A stretch of 29,511 bases of DNA from an uncultured Verrucomicrobiota bacterium (GCA_947174645.1 CAMWJR010000002.1:1-29511), one strand, 5' to 3'. Shown: positions 8,938-18,087, counted from the stretch's first letter. The notes: generated by a model from the sequence alone, not told the origin. Translations and numbers: made by a program.

Positions 8938-11563
8938 TATCCTCAGGTCGAAGACGTTTTTCAAAGCTTGCCGTTCCAAAGTGATCACTACCACCACCCT
9001 TTCCGGCTAAACGTTGCGTCCAACCATCAATCAATGCCGATGCCTTATAGCCCTGTGCAATCGCTTTGGGTGAGCAATGAGCCATCGCCAGAGAACCTTG
9101 TGCGAGATTCCCGATAAAGATCGCCACATCGCTACGAGGAACCGCCGTATGAATAAGCGATTTCAAATCCTTAGCACTTTCAATCTCAAAACATCCCGTT
9201 ACCCGCATTAAATCTCCTTGTTGCTGCGCATTTTGAAAAACCATTTCCAGAGTTTTTTGATTTTGTGCCTGTAGCACCGAGACTAATCGACGTTCCTGAG
9301 CTTTGCGCTCATCTTGAATCTGCTGAAGCTTTTGGGGAATTTCCCCATCACTCGCGGAAAGCTTTTGCCCGACCAACGTGAGTATGTGGAGTTTCTGATC
9401 CAGATAAGCAATGGCTGAATGGCCTACAACGGCCTCAATTCGCCGAATACCAGCCGCGATCGCCGACTCCTTAACAATTTTGAAAATCCCAAGCTCGCCG
9501 GTTGCCGTCGCATGACAACCACCACACAACTCAACCGATTGATCGCCAATACTGAGAACGCGCACCATTTCCCCGTACTTTTCGCGGAAGTGAGCAATAC
9601 AATTTTGAGGAATCGCGTCGAATGGCCTCTCTTCGCTCGTCACCGGTATGTTGTCTAAAATTCGCTGATTCACGAACGCCTCAACCGCCGTAAGTTCCTC
9701 TGGTGTCAACGCTACAAAGTGATTAAAATCAAATCGAAGCCCGTGATCCCCTACAAACGATCCGCTTTGCTTGACGTGATCACCTAAAATATGCCTGAGC
9801 GCTGCGTGTAAAAGATGTGTCGCCGTGTGGTGGCGCTGAATCTCCCGACGCCGTACAATATCGATATTTAAAATGACTTCATCACCAAGCGATAGCCCGT
9901 CTGCGTCAACAATCTTATGTAAAATATTGCCTTGAACGTCCCGCAGAGCATCAACCACCGGTACCGTTTGGCCATTACACACTATTGTTCCGGTATCGCC
10001 AATTTCCCCTCCCATCTCGCCGTAAAATGGTGTGCGATCCGTCATCACCAAAGCACCCGATTCCTGAGGAATAATCTGCTGAATTTTTGCTGAAACACCC
10101 TGCAGTTGCGTGTATCCTACAAACTCTGTAGTCGTTTTTGAACTTGTTTCCGAAATCGCAATCTTGGATTTTTTTTGCGCATTCCTCGCACGTTCGCGCT
10201 GCGCCTCTAATGCCTTCTGAAAACCAGCTTCATCTACCGCGAAACCACGCTCTTGTGCAATAAGTTGCGTTAAATCAAGCGGGAAACCATAGGTATCGTA
10301 CAATAAAAACGCATCGGCACCACTGATCATGTTCGAGTGAGTCTGTCCTAAACGTTCTTCCAAAAGTGCCATTCCACGGTGAAGTGTTTTCTCAAACATC
10401 GCCTCTTCTGTTGTGATCGTTTTAAGGATAATCTCACGGCGAATAGAAAGTTCCGAAAAAACCGGCGACATCTTTTCAATCACACATTCCGCCAGTTGCG
10501 CAAAGCTTCCGGTCGGCAAGTTGATCTTTTTGGCGAAAATAACCGCGCGACGTAAAATCCGTCTCAAAACGTAGTGTCGTCCTTCATTCCCTGGTAAAAT
10601 ACCATCGGCAATCGAAAACGTCAGCGCCCGAATATGATCCGCAATCACCCGGTAAGCGAAATCGATTTTCTCCTGTTCCGACATCTTTTGACGGTCTTTA
10701 GCAACCATTCCATGATAAGCTGTTCCCGATAACTGAGCGATTTCCTGAAAAATATAATCAAATAGATCGCTATCGTAGTTCGACGGTTTTTGAGAGAAAT
10801 CCGTGAAATTTTGGGTCGTTTTGAAAATGCCTGCAACCCGCTCGAGGCCCATACCGGTATCAACGTTTTGCGCCGCAAGATCCGCAAATTCCCCGTTACC
10901 GAGCGCATTGAATTGCATGAACACGAGGTTCCATATCTCAATACAAAGCGGCGAATCGCGATTGACAAGCGCCCCACGCGTATCGCCCGCCGGCGTGAGA
11001 TCCATGTGGATTTCCGAACAAGGACCGCACGGCCCCATATCGCCCATCATCCAAAAATTTTCCTTTTTTCCGAAGGAAAGAATATGGATATCCGGATCGA
11101 GGTCCTCTTGACGAAAAATCGCTTTCCACTCGTCATACGCCTCTTGGTCGAAGCTGGCAGGGTCTCCAGGCCCCGGCCGATAAACCGTTACGTAGAGTCG
11201 CTCTTTCGGAAAACCCCAGCGCTGCGTCAGCAACTCCCAGGCCCAGTGAATAGCGTCTTTTTTAAAGTAATCCCCGAACGACCAATTCCCAAGCATCTCA
11301 AAAAACGTGTGGTGGTAGGTATCAAAACCAACGTCTTCGAGATCGTTATGTTTACCGCCAGCACGGATACATTTCTGCGTATCTGCTGCACGTCTATAAG
11401 GTCGAACGCGTTCGCCTAAAAAGATCGGAACGAACTGGTTCATCCCCGCGTTCGTAAACAGCAAATTGGGCGACTCTGGAAGGAGCGATGAGGACGGTAC
11501 AACTTGATGGCCTTTGGAGGCGAAAAAATCTAAAAAACTTTTTCGAATTTCGACTGAATTCAT
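8918..11563 (-). CDS. alaS: Alanine--tRNA ligase
   Basis: Charges tRNA-Ala. It has 881 residues, the full bacterial length. The class II catalytic core has the motif 1/2 regions NAGMNQF (38-44), RAGGKHNDLE (67-76) and HHTFFEMLGNWSFGDYFK (84-101), and GMGLERV near 237. The editing domain has the zinc-binding HxxxH at His579/His583 and Cys680/His684 in ELCGGCH. The C-terminal coiled-coil/DHHA1-like domain with GGGSDHFGTA is present. The start ATG overlaps the stop of fabV as ATGA (11560-11563), and a strong AGGAGGT lies 9 bases upstream (11573-11579), inside fabV. It is the last gene of the waaA-hldE-fabV-alaS run. Confidence 0.98.
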   Translation of the reverse strand: MNSVEIRKSFLDFFASKGHQVVPSSSLLPESPNLLFTNAGMNQFVPIFLGERVRPYRRAADTQKCIRAGGKHNDLEDVGFDTYHHTFFEMLGNWSFGDYFKKDAIHWAWELLTQRWGFPKERLYVTVYRPGPGDPASFDQEAYDEWKAIFRQEDLDPDIHILSFGKKENFWMMGDMGPCGPCSEIHMDLTPAGDTRGALVNRDSPLCIEIWNLVFMQFNALGNGEFADLAAQNVDTGMGLERVAGIFKTTQNFTDFSQKPSNYDSDLFDYIFQEIAQLSGTAYHGMVAKDRQKMSEQEKIDFAYRVIADHIRALTFSIADGILPGNEGRHYVLRRILRRAVIFAKKINLPTGSFAQLAECVIEKMSPVFSELSIRREIILKTITTEEAMFEKTLHRGMALLEERLGQTHSNMISGADAFLLYDTYGFPLDLTQLIAQERGFAVDEAGFQKALEAQRERARNAQKKSKIAISETSSKTTTEFVGYTQLQGVSAKIQQIIPQESGALVMTDRTPFYGEMGGEIGDTGTIVCNGQTVPVVDALRDVQGNILHKIVDADGLSLGDEVILNIDIVRRREIQRHHTATHLLHAALRHILGDHVKQSGSFVGDHGLRFDFNHFVALTPEELTAVEAFVNQRILDNIPVTSEERPFDAIPQNCIAHFREKYGEMVRVLSIGDQSVELCGGCHATATGELGIFKIVKESAIAAGIRRIEAVVGHSAIAYLDQKLHILTLVGQKLSASDGEIPQKLQQIQDERKAQERRLVSVLQAQNQKTLEMVFQNAQQQGDLMRVTGCFEIESAKDLKSLIHTAVPRSDVAIFIGNLAQGSLAMAHCSPKAIAQGYKASALIDGWTQRLAGKGGGSDHFGTASFEKRLRPEDITISTL

Positions 11564-12720
11564 CCTAATGTTACCTCCTGTTCGTAATCGACACCGTCCA
11601 GGCCAAAACCAAAAAGCCGAAGAAATTCTTTCGTATAATCTTCATAGTTCGTTAGCTCTTTGAGATTTTCCGTTGTAATCTTAGGCCAAATTGCCTCGAC
11701 TTCTGCTTGAACATCCGGTTGTAATTCTCGATCATCCATGCGAATACGTCCGAGTTCGTCGCGTTGTTGTTGAAATTGCGAGGCAAAAAGACGATACATT
11801 TGCTCGATACAGCCCTCGTGGAGATTTTTTTGCTTCATGACCTTGAACAATACCGAAAGGTATAACGGCACTACCGGAATCGCAGAACTCGCTTGTGTCA
11901 CAACCGCTTTATTAACGGAAATCGCGGCACAACCACCGATCGCTTCGAGCTTTTTATTTAAAACACCTGCTGTTCGCGTGAGATCCTCTTTGGCCTTCCC
12001 GATCGTACCCTGTGCATAAATCGGCCATGTTACCTTCGGTCCAAGATAGGAATAAGCATAGGTTTGCGCGCCTTTTGCAAGAACACCCGCCGCGAGCAGT
12101 TGGTCGATCCAGCGCTCCCAATCTTCGCCCCCCATCACCTTACAAGTCGCCGCAATTTCCTCATTGTTCGCGGGTGGAAGAACGATTTCATGGACTTCGC
12201 CGGTATCTGTATTGACTGTTTTACTCCGAAATTCTTCGCCAACTGGCTTGAGAACCGATTTGTACACTTCGCCGGTTTCAGGATTGGTACGCCGCGGCGA
12301 CGCTAAGCTGTAAATGACGAGGTCGACCTGCCCCAGTTTTTGCTGAATGCGTTGAATCGTCTCTTGTTTGATCGTATCCGAAAAGGCATCGCCATTGATG
12401 CTTTCCGAAATACGTCCAGCTTGGTGAGCAAATTCATCGAAAGCACACGCATTATAAAAACCCGCGGAGGCCGGCTTTCCATCGATCTCGGGTCGCTCGA
12501 AATACACCCCAATTGTATCCGCCTGGTAGCCAAATGCCGCCACAATCCGACTGGCAAGCCCATAGCCCGTAGATGCACCAATGACCAATACCCGCTTCGG
12601 CGCTCCGGCAACCACCCCCTGTTGCTGGACATAGGCAATCTGTTCGGCGACGTTTTGCCGACACCCATCAGGATGAGCCGTAATACAAATAAAACCGCGA
12701 ATCTTGGGCTTAATGATCAT
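11560..12720 (-). CDS. fabV: Trans-2-enoyl-ACP/CoA reductase (NADH), FabV type
   Basis: Last reductive step of the fatty acid elongation cycle, reducing enoyl-ACP with NADH. From ATG 12720 it has 386 residues and begins MIIKPKIRGF, as FabV proteins do. It shows the NAD-binding GASTGYGLASRI (about 48-59) and the FabV-specific active-site spacing Tyr-(8 residues)-Lys in YAQGTIGKAK; in this numbering these are Tyr235 and Lys244, the same positions as in the Vibrio enzyme. A longer reading from 12756 would overlap the kinase gene and is not needed. FabV replaces FabI in some lineages and is known to be poorly inhibited by triclosan. The gene starts 4 bases after the heptose kinase stop and overlaps alaS by 4 bases. 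Confidence 0.95.
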   Translation of the reverse strand: MIIKPKIRGFICITAHPDGCRQNVAEQIAYVQQQGVVAGAPKRVLVIGASTGYGLASRIVAAFGYQADTIGVYFERPEIDGKPASAGFYNACAFDEFAHQAGRISESINGDAFSDTIKQETIQRIQQKLGQVDLVIYSLASPRRTNPETGEVYKSVLKPVGEEFRSKTVNTDTGEVHEIVLPPANNEEIAATCKVMGGEDWERWIDQLLAAGVLAKGAQTYAYSYLGPKVTWPIYAQGTIGKAKEDLTRTAGVLNKKLEAIGGCAAISVNKAVVTQASSAIPVVPLYLSVLFKVMKQKNLHEGCIEQMYRLFASQFQQQRDELGRIRMDDRELQPDVQAEVEAIWPKITTENLKELTNYEDYTKEFLRLFGFGLDGVDYEQEVTLG

Positions 12721-12724
12721 GCGC

Positions 12725-13705
12725 TCACGGTGTAACCAAATCCGCGCGCGATTCAAATTTATTTTCGTTACGCAGCTCCTGCGCGGTTACCGTTGCCGTT
12801 CCCATTTTGCCGACCACAATTCCCGCAGCGATATTTGCTAAATACGCGGCGGTTTCAATGGATTCGCCCGCGGCATATGCAGCGGTTAGGACAGCGATAG
12901 AGGTATCCCCCGCCCCGGAAACATCAAATACTTCACGCGCACGACTGGGAACTTTTTGCATCGTACCATTAGACAGCGCTACAAGCATCCCTTCTTTTCC
13001 GAGCGTGACTACAAGATTTTTGGGGTGGAATTTCTGAAACAAAGCATCACAAAGCGATTTATACGGTATGTTTTGAAGCGATAATAACTCTAGGGCTTCG
13101 CTATAATTCGGCTTCAAGATATCAACATCGTGATAAATGATGTGATTTTTGGGTTTCGGGTCTACTGCAACAATTTTTCCACTACAATGAGCCTGAACAA
13201 CGAGTTCATCAAACAGCGCCTGGGTCACAACGCCTTTTGCGTAGTCGGAAATAATCACCGCATCATAACGCTTCCAATCGATTGTGATCGGTAGCTTCGG
13301 CGCATACCGTACCGGAGGATCTTCGACATCGAGACGGCAAAGCTGCTGATTGCGGACAACGACACGTGTTTTTAAAATCGTTCGCGCTTCTGTGGTCGTA
13401 GGCACGTGTAACAAGGGAATTCCGTATTGCTCTAGGAGCCATTGTACGTGCTGACCATAACGATCGTTGCCTAAGACGCCCCAAAGATCAACCGTAACGC
13501 CCAGCGAATGTAGATTCAGGGCAACATTGGCAGCCGCACCCAGTGTTGCGGTCTCGCGACTAACCTCGACAACCGGGACAGGTGCTTCAGGGGAAATTCG
13601 TTGTGCATCACCGAAAATGTAGCGATCAAGCATAATATCGCCCACCACGAGGATGCGTAGCCGTGCCATCGCTTCGAGTATACGGTCTAAAGAATTTTGG
13701 ATCAT
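12725..13705 (-). CDS. rfaE1: D-glycero-beta-D-manno-heptose-7-phosphate kinase (HldE N-domain/RfaE1 type)
   Basis: Phosphorylates heptose-7-phosphate at C1 on the way to ADP-heptose for the LPS inner core. It has 326 residues, a PfkB-family ribokinase fold. The N-terminal part has VVGDIMLDRYIFGDAQRISPEAPVPV, the classic RfaE1 signature. Further on come GAAANVALNLHSLG, the DPKPKN and KPNYSEA motifs, and the PfkB signature with the catalytic base Asp in DVSGAGDT. The cytidylyl/adenylyltransferase domain of bifunctional HldE is absent, so a separate enzyme must perform that step. Its ATG overlaps the waaA stop (ATGA, 13702-13705). Confidence 0.93.
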   Translation of the reverse strand: MIQNSLDRILEAMARLRILVVGDIMLDRYIFGDAQRISPEAPVPVVEVSRETATLGAAANVALNLHSLGVTVDLWGVLGNDRYGQHVQWLLEQYGIPLLHVPTTTEARTILKTRVVVRNQQLCRLDVEDPPVRYAPKLPITIDWKRYDAVIISDYAKGVVTQALFDELVVQAHCSGKIVAVDPKPKNHIIYHDVDILKPNYSEALELLSLQNIPYKSLCDALFQKFHPKNLVVTLGKEGMLVALSNGTMQKVPSRAREVFDVSGAGDTSIAVLTAAYAAGESIETAAYLANIAAGIVVGKMGTATVTAQELRNENKFESRADLVTP

Positions 13706-14970
13706 TTGTGGGTTTTTATAAGGTTGATAATGTATTGCGCCGTTTTTTCTGAAGCACCTCGGTTTTGATTGGCCCAGATTTTCAGATTATTGGCGAGACT
13801 TTTACGCGCTTCATCATCTTGTGCAAGTTCTACAAGTACGCGAATAGCCTCTGCGTGAGAAGAGACACGGATAGCGCCATGTGCGGCTTCGATTTGTCGA
13901 CAAAGTTCGCGGAAATTTTCCATATGGTTGCCATAGACGAGTGCAACCCCGGAGTGGGCCGCATCGAGTGGACTCTGCCCTCCGGCATTCGGCTCCAAAC
14001 TCTTACCAACAAACGCAAGATCGGCAATCTGTGTTAACCGTATAAGCTCACCAGTCGTATCCGCCAAGCAGACGTCAATTCCTTGTGCATCTCCCTTAAA
14101 AACTCCGAACGAGCGCTGGTGATAGGAACAATTGGCCTGTATAATTTCCCTTAAAACGTCTTCTCGCCGTTCTGCATGTCGAGGAACTAATAACAGTCGA
14201 TAATTCTGATCCTTGAGCTGTTGGAAAACTTCTAAGAGCATCGATTCTTCACCCGGCCATGTCGAACATCCCAGTAAAATGCGCGTATTTCTAGGAAAAC
14301 CAAGTTCTTGCTTTAAAGCTTCTTTCTCAGCAGGTTCCATCGGCGATACCGCTCGGTCAAACTTTAAATTGCCGAACATGGCGATATTTTTCCCAAAGAA
14401 CATCGCGATACGCTGCCGGCCTTCTTCCGATGAGGCTACAATCGAAAAAACTTGATGAAAAAGTTTTTTGGCAATCCAGGGAACTTTTTGATAACGCTGA
14501 AACGAGCGGTCCGAAAGTCGCGCATTCACTAAAATCGCGGGCACTTTATGCTGTCGCGCCTGGTAAAGATGTTCAGGCCATAATTCACTTTCAACTAAAA
14601 TAATCGCATCTGGTTGGACATGTCGCCAAGCTAGTACACTAAAAAGCCAAAAGTCCCAGGGGAAATATCCATGCCACAAAAGATAGGGCTCGAGTTGTTC
14701 CCGAATGATTTTCCGTGCCGTCGTTGTCGTTGTGGTCAAGACAATCTCAAAATCATGGTGTAATTGCTCCACGAGCGGTTTGATCGCATTCACTTCCCCA
14801 ACACTCACCGCTTGAATCCACAACCGGGGCTTCTTCTTAATCACACATGGTAAGAAACCAAAACGATGACCTATATCTTGCCAGTAACCACCGCGCCGCC
14901 ACATCTTGGGGAGGTTTTTTAGTAACAAAAGCGCTAAAACCGGCAAAATGAATAGACGATACAAAATCAT
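13702..14970 (-). CDS. waaA: 3-deoxy-D-manno-octulosonic acid (Kdo) transferase
   Basis: Transfers Kdo from CMP-Kdo to lipid A at the inner membrane. From ATG 14970 it has 422 residues. It has an N-terminal membrane anchor (LYRLFILPVLALLLL), the GT30 N-domain motifs RFGFLP and VSVGEVNA with the catalytic glutamate, then VESELWPE, NARLSDRS, GNLKFD and, near the C-terminus, the GGQSPLDAA loop (GGxNPLE in most homologues). An alternative upstream start at 15021 adds an Arg-rich stretch that does not look like part of this family. It heads the waaA-kinase-fabV-alaS run and is divergent from efp across 91 bases. No strong promoter is evident there. Confidence 0.95.
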   Translation of the reverse strand: MILYRLFILPVLALLLLKNLPKMWRRGGYWQDIGHRFGFLPCVIKKKPRLWIQAVSVGEVNAIKPLVEQLHHDFEIVLTTTTTTARKIIREQLEPYLLWHGYFPWDFWLFSVLAWRHVQPDAIILVESELWPEHLYQARQHKVPAILVNARLSDRSFQRYQKVPWIAKKLFHQVFSIVASSEEGRQRIAMFFGKNIAMFGNLKFDRAVSPMEPAEKEALKQELGFPRNTRILLGCSTWPGEESMLLEVFQQLKDQNYRLLLVPRHAERREDVLREIIQANCSYHQRSFGVFKGDAQGIDVCLADTTGELIRLTQIADLAFVGKSLEPNAGGQSPLDAAHSGVALVYGNHMENFRELCRQIEAAHGAIRVSSHAEAIRVLVELAQDDEARKSLANNLKIWANQNRGASEKTAQYIINLIKTHK

Positions 14971-15061
14971 CACCCATATCAGACCATGCACATCTCCCCG
15001 CAAGCGCAACCTTATTCGCAATTCGTCTTGCCTTTCGAAGCGCTCCTGCTAGCGTCTGCGT

Positions 15062-15619
15062 ATGGCGTCGCCAACCGATATTCGTAAAGGGAAAGTCATT
15101 ATGTATCAGGGTGTACCGCACCTCGTCCTCGAAATGATGCACCGTATGCAAGGACGCCAGGCCGGCTTTGTACAGACGACGTTACGGAATCTCACCACCG
15201 GAGCATCGACTACGGTTAAATTTCGCAGTACGGAGAATGTTGAATTTTGCCACGTTGCGACCGAGACCTACGAATATTCTTATGAGGATCCACAAGGGGT
15301 CCATTTTATGAATCCAGAAACTTTTGAAGATACGGTTTTACCGGCATCTTTAATTGAGGATCAAAAAAAATATCTTGTTTCAGCGCACGAATACGACTTA
15401 TTATTTGTGGATGGGAAAGCGATGGAGGTTCGCCTACCGTCTTCGGTGGATATGAAAGTCGTCGATGCCCCTGAAGGCGTCCGTGGTGACACCGCTTCGA
15501 ACGTCCAGAAACCCGCGACAACCGAGAGCGGACTAACGCTGCAGGTTCCGCTTTTTATCAAAGAAGGCGACATCATCCGGGTGAGTACCGATACTGGAAA
15601 ATATCTCGGGCGCGCCTAA
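15062..15619 (+). CDS. efp: Translation elongation factor P
   Basis: Binds ribosomes stalled at polyproline and stimulates peptide bond formation. It has 185 residues with the three EF-P beta-barrel domains; the signature near the C-terminus begins GVRGDTASN and continues through PATTESGLTLQVPLFIKEGD. The domain I loop reads MQGRQAGFV, placing Arg32 at the tip where E. coli has the modified Lys34 and Pseudomonas has the rhamnosylated Arg32. Chemistry by EpmA-type lysylation is therefore unlikely; an EarP-like modification or none at all is possible, and no modifying enzyme is in the window. There is no visible ribosome binding site before ATG 15062. It is divergent from waaA and convergent with the LbH gene, overlapping it by 4 bases. 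Confidence 0.97.
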   Translation: MASPTDIRKGKVIMYQGVPHLVLEMMHRMQGRQAGFVQTTLRNLTTGASTTVKFRSTENVEFCHVATETYEYSYEDPQGVHFMNPETFEDTVLPASLIEDQKKYLVSAHEYDLLFVDGKAMEVRLPSSVDMKVVDAPEGVRGDTASNVQKPATTESGLTLQVPLFIKEGDIIRVSTDTGKYLGRA

Positions 15620-16278
15620 TTTTTCACGACTAATTCCTGTCGGGCATAAACGGTTTGGTTTTCCATTAAAATACCTCCAAAAATGGTTCCGACAGAAACG
15701 ATGGCGTTTTTGCCCAAAAGTGTTCCCGGAAGAAGCACTGCGTTACAGCCGACTTGGGCATGATCTCCTAAAATCGCCCCGAATTTTCTCAGTTCTGTGT
15801 GTGTATTTGGCTTTATTATCACCTCTTGTCGATCAAAGCGCAGATTCGATAGAATCGCTCCTGCCGAGAGGTGGGCATAATTTCCTAAAATTGAATCACC
15901 AACATAGTTAAAATGCGCCACCTGGACGTGATCCATTAGAAGTGCATTTTTCACTTCACAACTATTGCCAATAAGGCAATGCTCTCCAATAATCACATTT
16001 TTGCGGATCAATGCCCCACTCCGAATCTCCGTATAGTCTCCGATATAGACGTTATCCTCAATGGTACACACCCGCGGCAAAATAACGTTTTTACCGATAT
16101 GGACATTTTTCCCACTACGCCGCTGCCAAAAGGGTCTTTTCTCCTTATGCGTTTCCTGGTAAGCGATGAGTGCCTGTTCAATGTATTGAATCCACTCCCA
16201 AGGAGCCGCTTCATGTGGGAAAAAATGAGCAAAAATCGAGAGACTTTCCGGTAACGAAAAAAATGTATCCGCTTGCAT
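15616..16278 (-). CDS. Left-handed beta-helix (hexapeptide) acyl/nucleotidyltransferase-like protein
   Basis: A protein of 220 residues from ATG 16278. A short helical N-terminus (about 50 residues) is followed by a long run of hexapeptide repeats of the [LIV]-G-x4 type (IGKNVIL, IGDYTEI, IGEHCLI, VGDSILG, LGDHAQVGCNAVLL, LGKNAIVSVGTIFG). This is the fold of GlmU C-terminal and LpxA-type transferases. It most resembles the stand-alone UDP-GlcNAc pyrophosphorylase-like LbH proteins of this bacterial group. There is no N-terminal nucleotidyltransferase (GxGTRM) domain, so it is not GlmU. The substrate is unknown; cell-envelope sugar metabolism is a reasonable inference. It is the last gene of the atp-rodA-rng-ddl-ftsQ run, 38 bases after ftsQ. 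Confidence 0.75.
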   Translation of the reverse strand: MQADTFFSLPESLSIFAHFFPHEAAPWEWIQYIEQALIAYQETHKEKRPFWQRRSGKNVHIGKNVILPRVCTIEDNVYIGDYTEIRSGALIRKNVIIGEHCLIGNSCEVKNALLMDHVQVAHFNYVGDSILGNYAHLSAGAILSNLRFDRQEVIIKPNTHTELRKFGAILGDHAQVGCNAVLLPGTLLGKNAIVSVGTIFGGILMENQTVYARQELVVKN

Positions 16279-16316
16279 CAAAGGGGCATCGTTTCAACTC
16301 AGATGGAAACTGCAAG

Positions 16317-17156
16317 TTATTTGCGGAAACGCACAACGGCATCCTTCTCATACGTTAGATCAATCCGAGCGACCGGTACGCGTTTGCGCACCTCAGGTGT
16401 GCTTAAAATAAAGCGCAGCCGCTGGAGTTGTTCGTCAAAATCGGTATCTTTAAAAATCACTAAAGATGCATCTTGACAGCGCACCTTGATCCGTGACCAC
16501 GGTACAGAATGTTTTTTGAGGTTTTCAATCATGACGACTTCCATTTGTCCGTAAATCGGCCAATACTTGGTCTTTGCTAATAGGAGCAACTCGCAGACTT
16601 TGTCTATATGCGGTACTTTTTTGTAAAACTTTCCCTCCTTCGTTAAAATTGTCCCCGCTAAAAATGGCATCAGACGGCGTTCCCAAGGCGATAGACAAAT
16701 ACCTGCAAAAACCGTTCCTTCTGCGTCTATCAGCATCTCTTTTTTAACGGCCCCCTCTTGAACGAGTAAGCGTAAAACCGGCTTCCGTTCCGTGATGGAG
16801 ACTTGAATTTTATCCGGAAATACCCGAGAAACGGTAACAGACTTAATCTGCGGACATTGTGTCAACGCTTGTTGAATCGCTTCAATATCTACGTCCATAA
16901 TATCTGTCCCCTTTTTAAACGATAGATAGGGGCGGGCCCAAGTTGCGGTTAAACAGCCATCGGTTTGAAAGATTACCTGCTGGACGGGTTGTGGTAAGAG
17001 GGTCAGAGGTTGCAAATGACGCTGTAGCAAAAAAATACCGTAAATTCCAAAAGCAACCGTTATCAAAATGAAAATACCGATGACTATCTTTCGGATTGGC
17101 CATACACGGTGCGGCTTCGGTGCCGCCTTCCATCGCGTGGGATCAATACGCGCCAA
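16317..17156 (-). CDS. ftsQ: Cell division protein FtsQ
   Basis: A bitopic divisome protein linking the early FtsZ ring to septal synthesis. From TTG 17156 it has 279 residues: a cytoplasmic basic segment, one transmembrane helix (IVIGIFILITVAFGIYGIFLL), then a POTRA domain (FKKGTDIMDVDIEAIQQALTQCPQIKSVTVSRVFPDKIQVSITERKP in outline) and the FtsQ beta domain ending near ARIDLTY. I chose TTG 17156 because a strong AGGAGG stands 9 bases before it and this leaves only a 14-base overlap with ddl. The alternative ATG at 17246 would overlap ddl by about 100 bases. The ddl-ftsQ order is the classical dcw order, here without murC or ftsA beside it. Confidence 0.88.
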   Translation of the reverse strand: MARIDPTRWKAAPKPHRVWPIRKIVIGIFILITVAFGIYGIFLLQRHLQPLTLLPQPVQQVIFQTDGCLTATWARPYLSFKKGTDIMDVDIEAIQQALTQCPQIKSVTVSRVFPDKIQVSITERKPVLRLLVQEGAVKKEMLIDAEGTVFAGICLSPWERRLMPFLAGTILTKEGKFYKKVPHIDKVCELLLLAKTKYWPIYGQMEVVMIENLKKHSVPWSRIKVRCQDASLVIFKDTDFDEQLQRLRFILSTPEVRKRVPVARIDLTYEKDAVVRFRK

Positions 17157-18087
17157 TGGAAACTTCCTCCTGTTTTGAGGAAACGCAGGAATACTCGGCG
17201 TCGCGAACGATCGCCGCTTCGACCATCCGCTGGCAAAGATCTGCATAAGTCATCCCTTGTGCAGCCGCCGCTTTCGGTAACAAACTGGTCACCGTCATAC
17301 CGGGAATGGTATTGATTTCGAGGAAATAAAATCCATGTGCGTCGAGCAAAAAATCTACCCGGGAAAAGTCACGACACCCACAGCGCTGGAACATAATTTC
17401 TGCAACTCGCTGCATTTGAGCGGTCATCTCATCATCAATTGGCGCCGGAACAAGATACTCCGTCATCCCTGAAGTATATTTATGTCGATAATCATAGAAT
17501 CCATCTTTCGGACAGATTTTGATTAAAGGTAGAGCCTTACCGTCGAGTAATCCTGCGGTAATTTCAGCACCCTCAATACAACGCTCGGCAAACCAAATAC
17601 CTGTTTGAAAATCTTGAACATCAAAGTCCTCCGGATGACGAATCTTGGTCACACCTACGCTACTTCCCTTATTATCGGGTTTCATCACGAACGGTTTTTG
17701 ATGAAAAAACCTAAAAATCTCTTCGAAACTCTGCCCTTGATAAAGGATATATTCTGGTGTGGGAATATCGAGCTGTTGCGCAATTTGCTTTGTTGCGATC
17801 TTATCCATACAGAGACGACTCGCGGCAGCATTACTCCCGGCATACGATAGGTGACGTGCTTCAAGAAGCTCCTGAAGACCGCCGTCTTCCATAAACTCTC
17901 CATGCCCTAAGGGGAGAATCACATACTTGTCCGGTGTAAGCGATTCCGGTAATCGATCCTCATCGAGTTCAAATAACTCCGTCGGGCAACAACCTTTTAA
18001 AGCTTCATAGGCGCTCCGCCCGCTGCATAAGGACACCGCACGTTCTGATGAACGCCCGCCCCCGCATAAAATAGCGACTTTTTTCAT
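17143..18087 (-). CDS. ddl: D-alanine--D-alanine ligase
   Basis: Joins two D-Ala molecules for the peptidoglycan stem peptide in the cytoplasm. It has 314 residues, a short Ddl. The N-terminal domain starts MKKVAILCGGGRSSERAVSL, a variant of the GGxSxE motif. The ATP-grasp domain has KPDNKGSSVGVTKI (about residues 136-149), an FAERCIEGAEITAG strand, and the C-terminal metal- and substrate-binding segment FLEINTIPGMT. The gene follows rng after 41 bases and overlaps ftsQ by 14 bases. There is no good ribosome binding site before the ATG. Confidence 0.96.
   Translation of the reverse strand: MKKVAILCGGGRSSERAVSLCSGRSAYEALKGCCPTELFELDEDRLPESLTPDKYVILPLGHGEFMEDGGLQELLEARHLSYAGSNAAASRLCMDKIATKQIAQQLDIPTPEYILYQGQSFEEIFRFFHQKPFVMKPDNKGSSVGVTKIRHPEDFDVQDFQTGIWFAERCIEGAEITAGLLDGKALPLIKICPKDGFYDYRHKYTSGMTEYLVPAPIDDEMTAQMQRVAEIMFQRCGCRDFSRVDFLLDAHGFYFLEINTIPGMTVTSLLPKAAAAQGMTYADLCQRMVEAAIVRDAEYSCVSSKQEEVSIGAY
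17163..17172 (-). promoter_or_regulatory. Ribosome binding site of ftsQ inside ddl
   Basis: The minus strand reads CAGGAGGAAG within the 3' end of ddl, with AGGAGG 9 bases before TTG 17156. It decides the ftsQ start and marks ddl-ftsQ as translationally linked. Confidence 0.75.

Noticed and set aside
10790..11419. 209-residue plus-strand reading frame inside alaS
   Set aside because: It is antisense to the conserved catalytic core of alaS and its sequence follows from the alaS codons; no ribosome binding site or family match.
15616..16278. Calling the beta-helix protein GlmU
   Set aside because: The N-terminal uridylyltransferase domain is missing and the protein is less than half of GlmU length.
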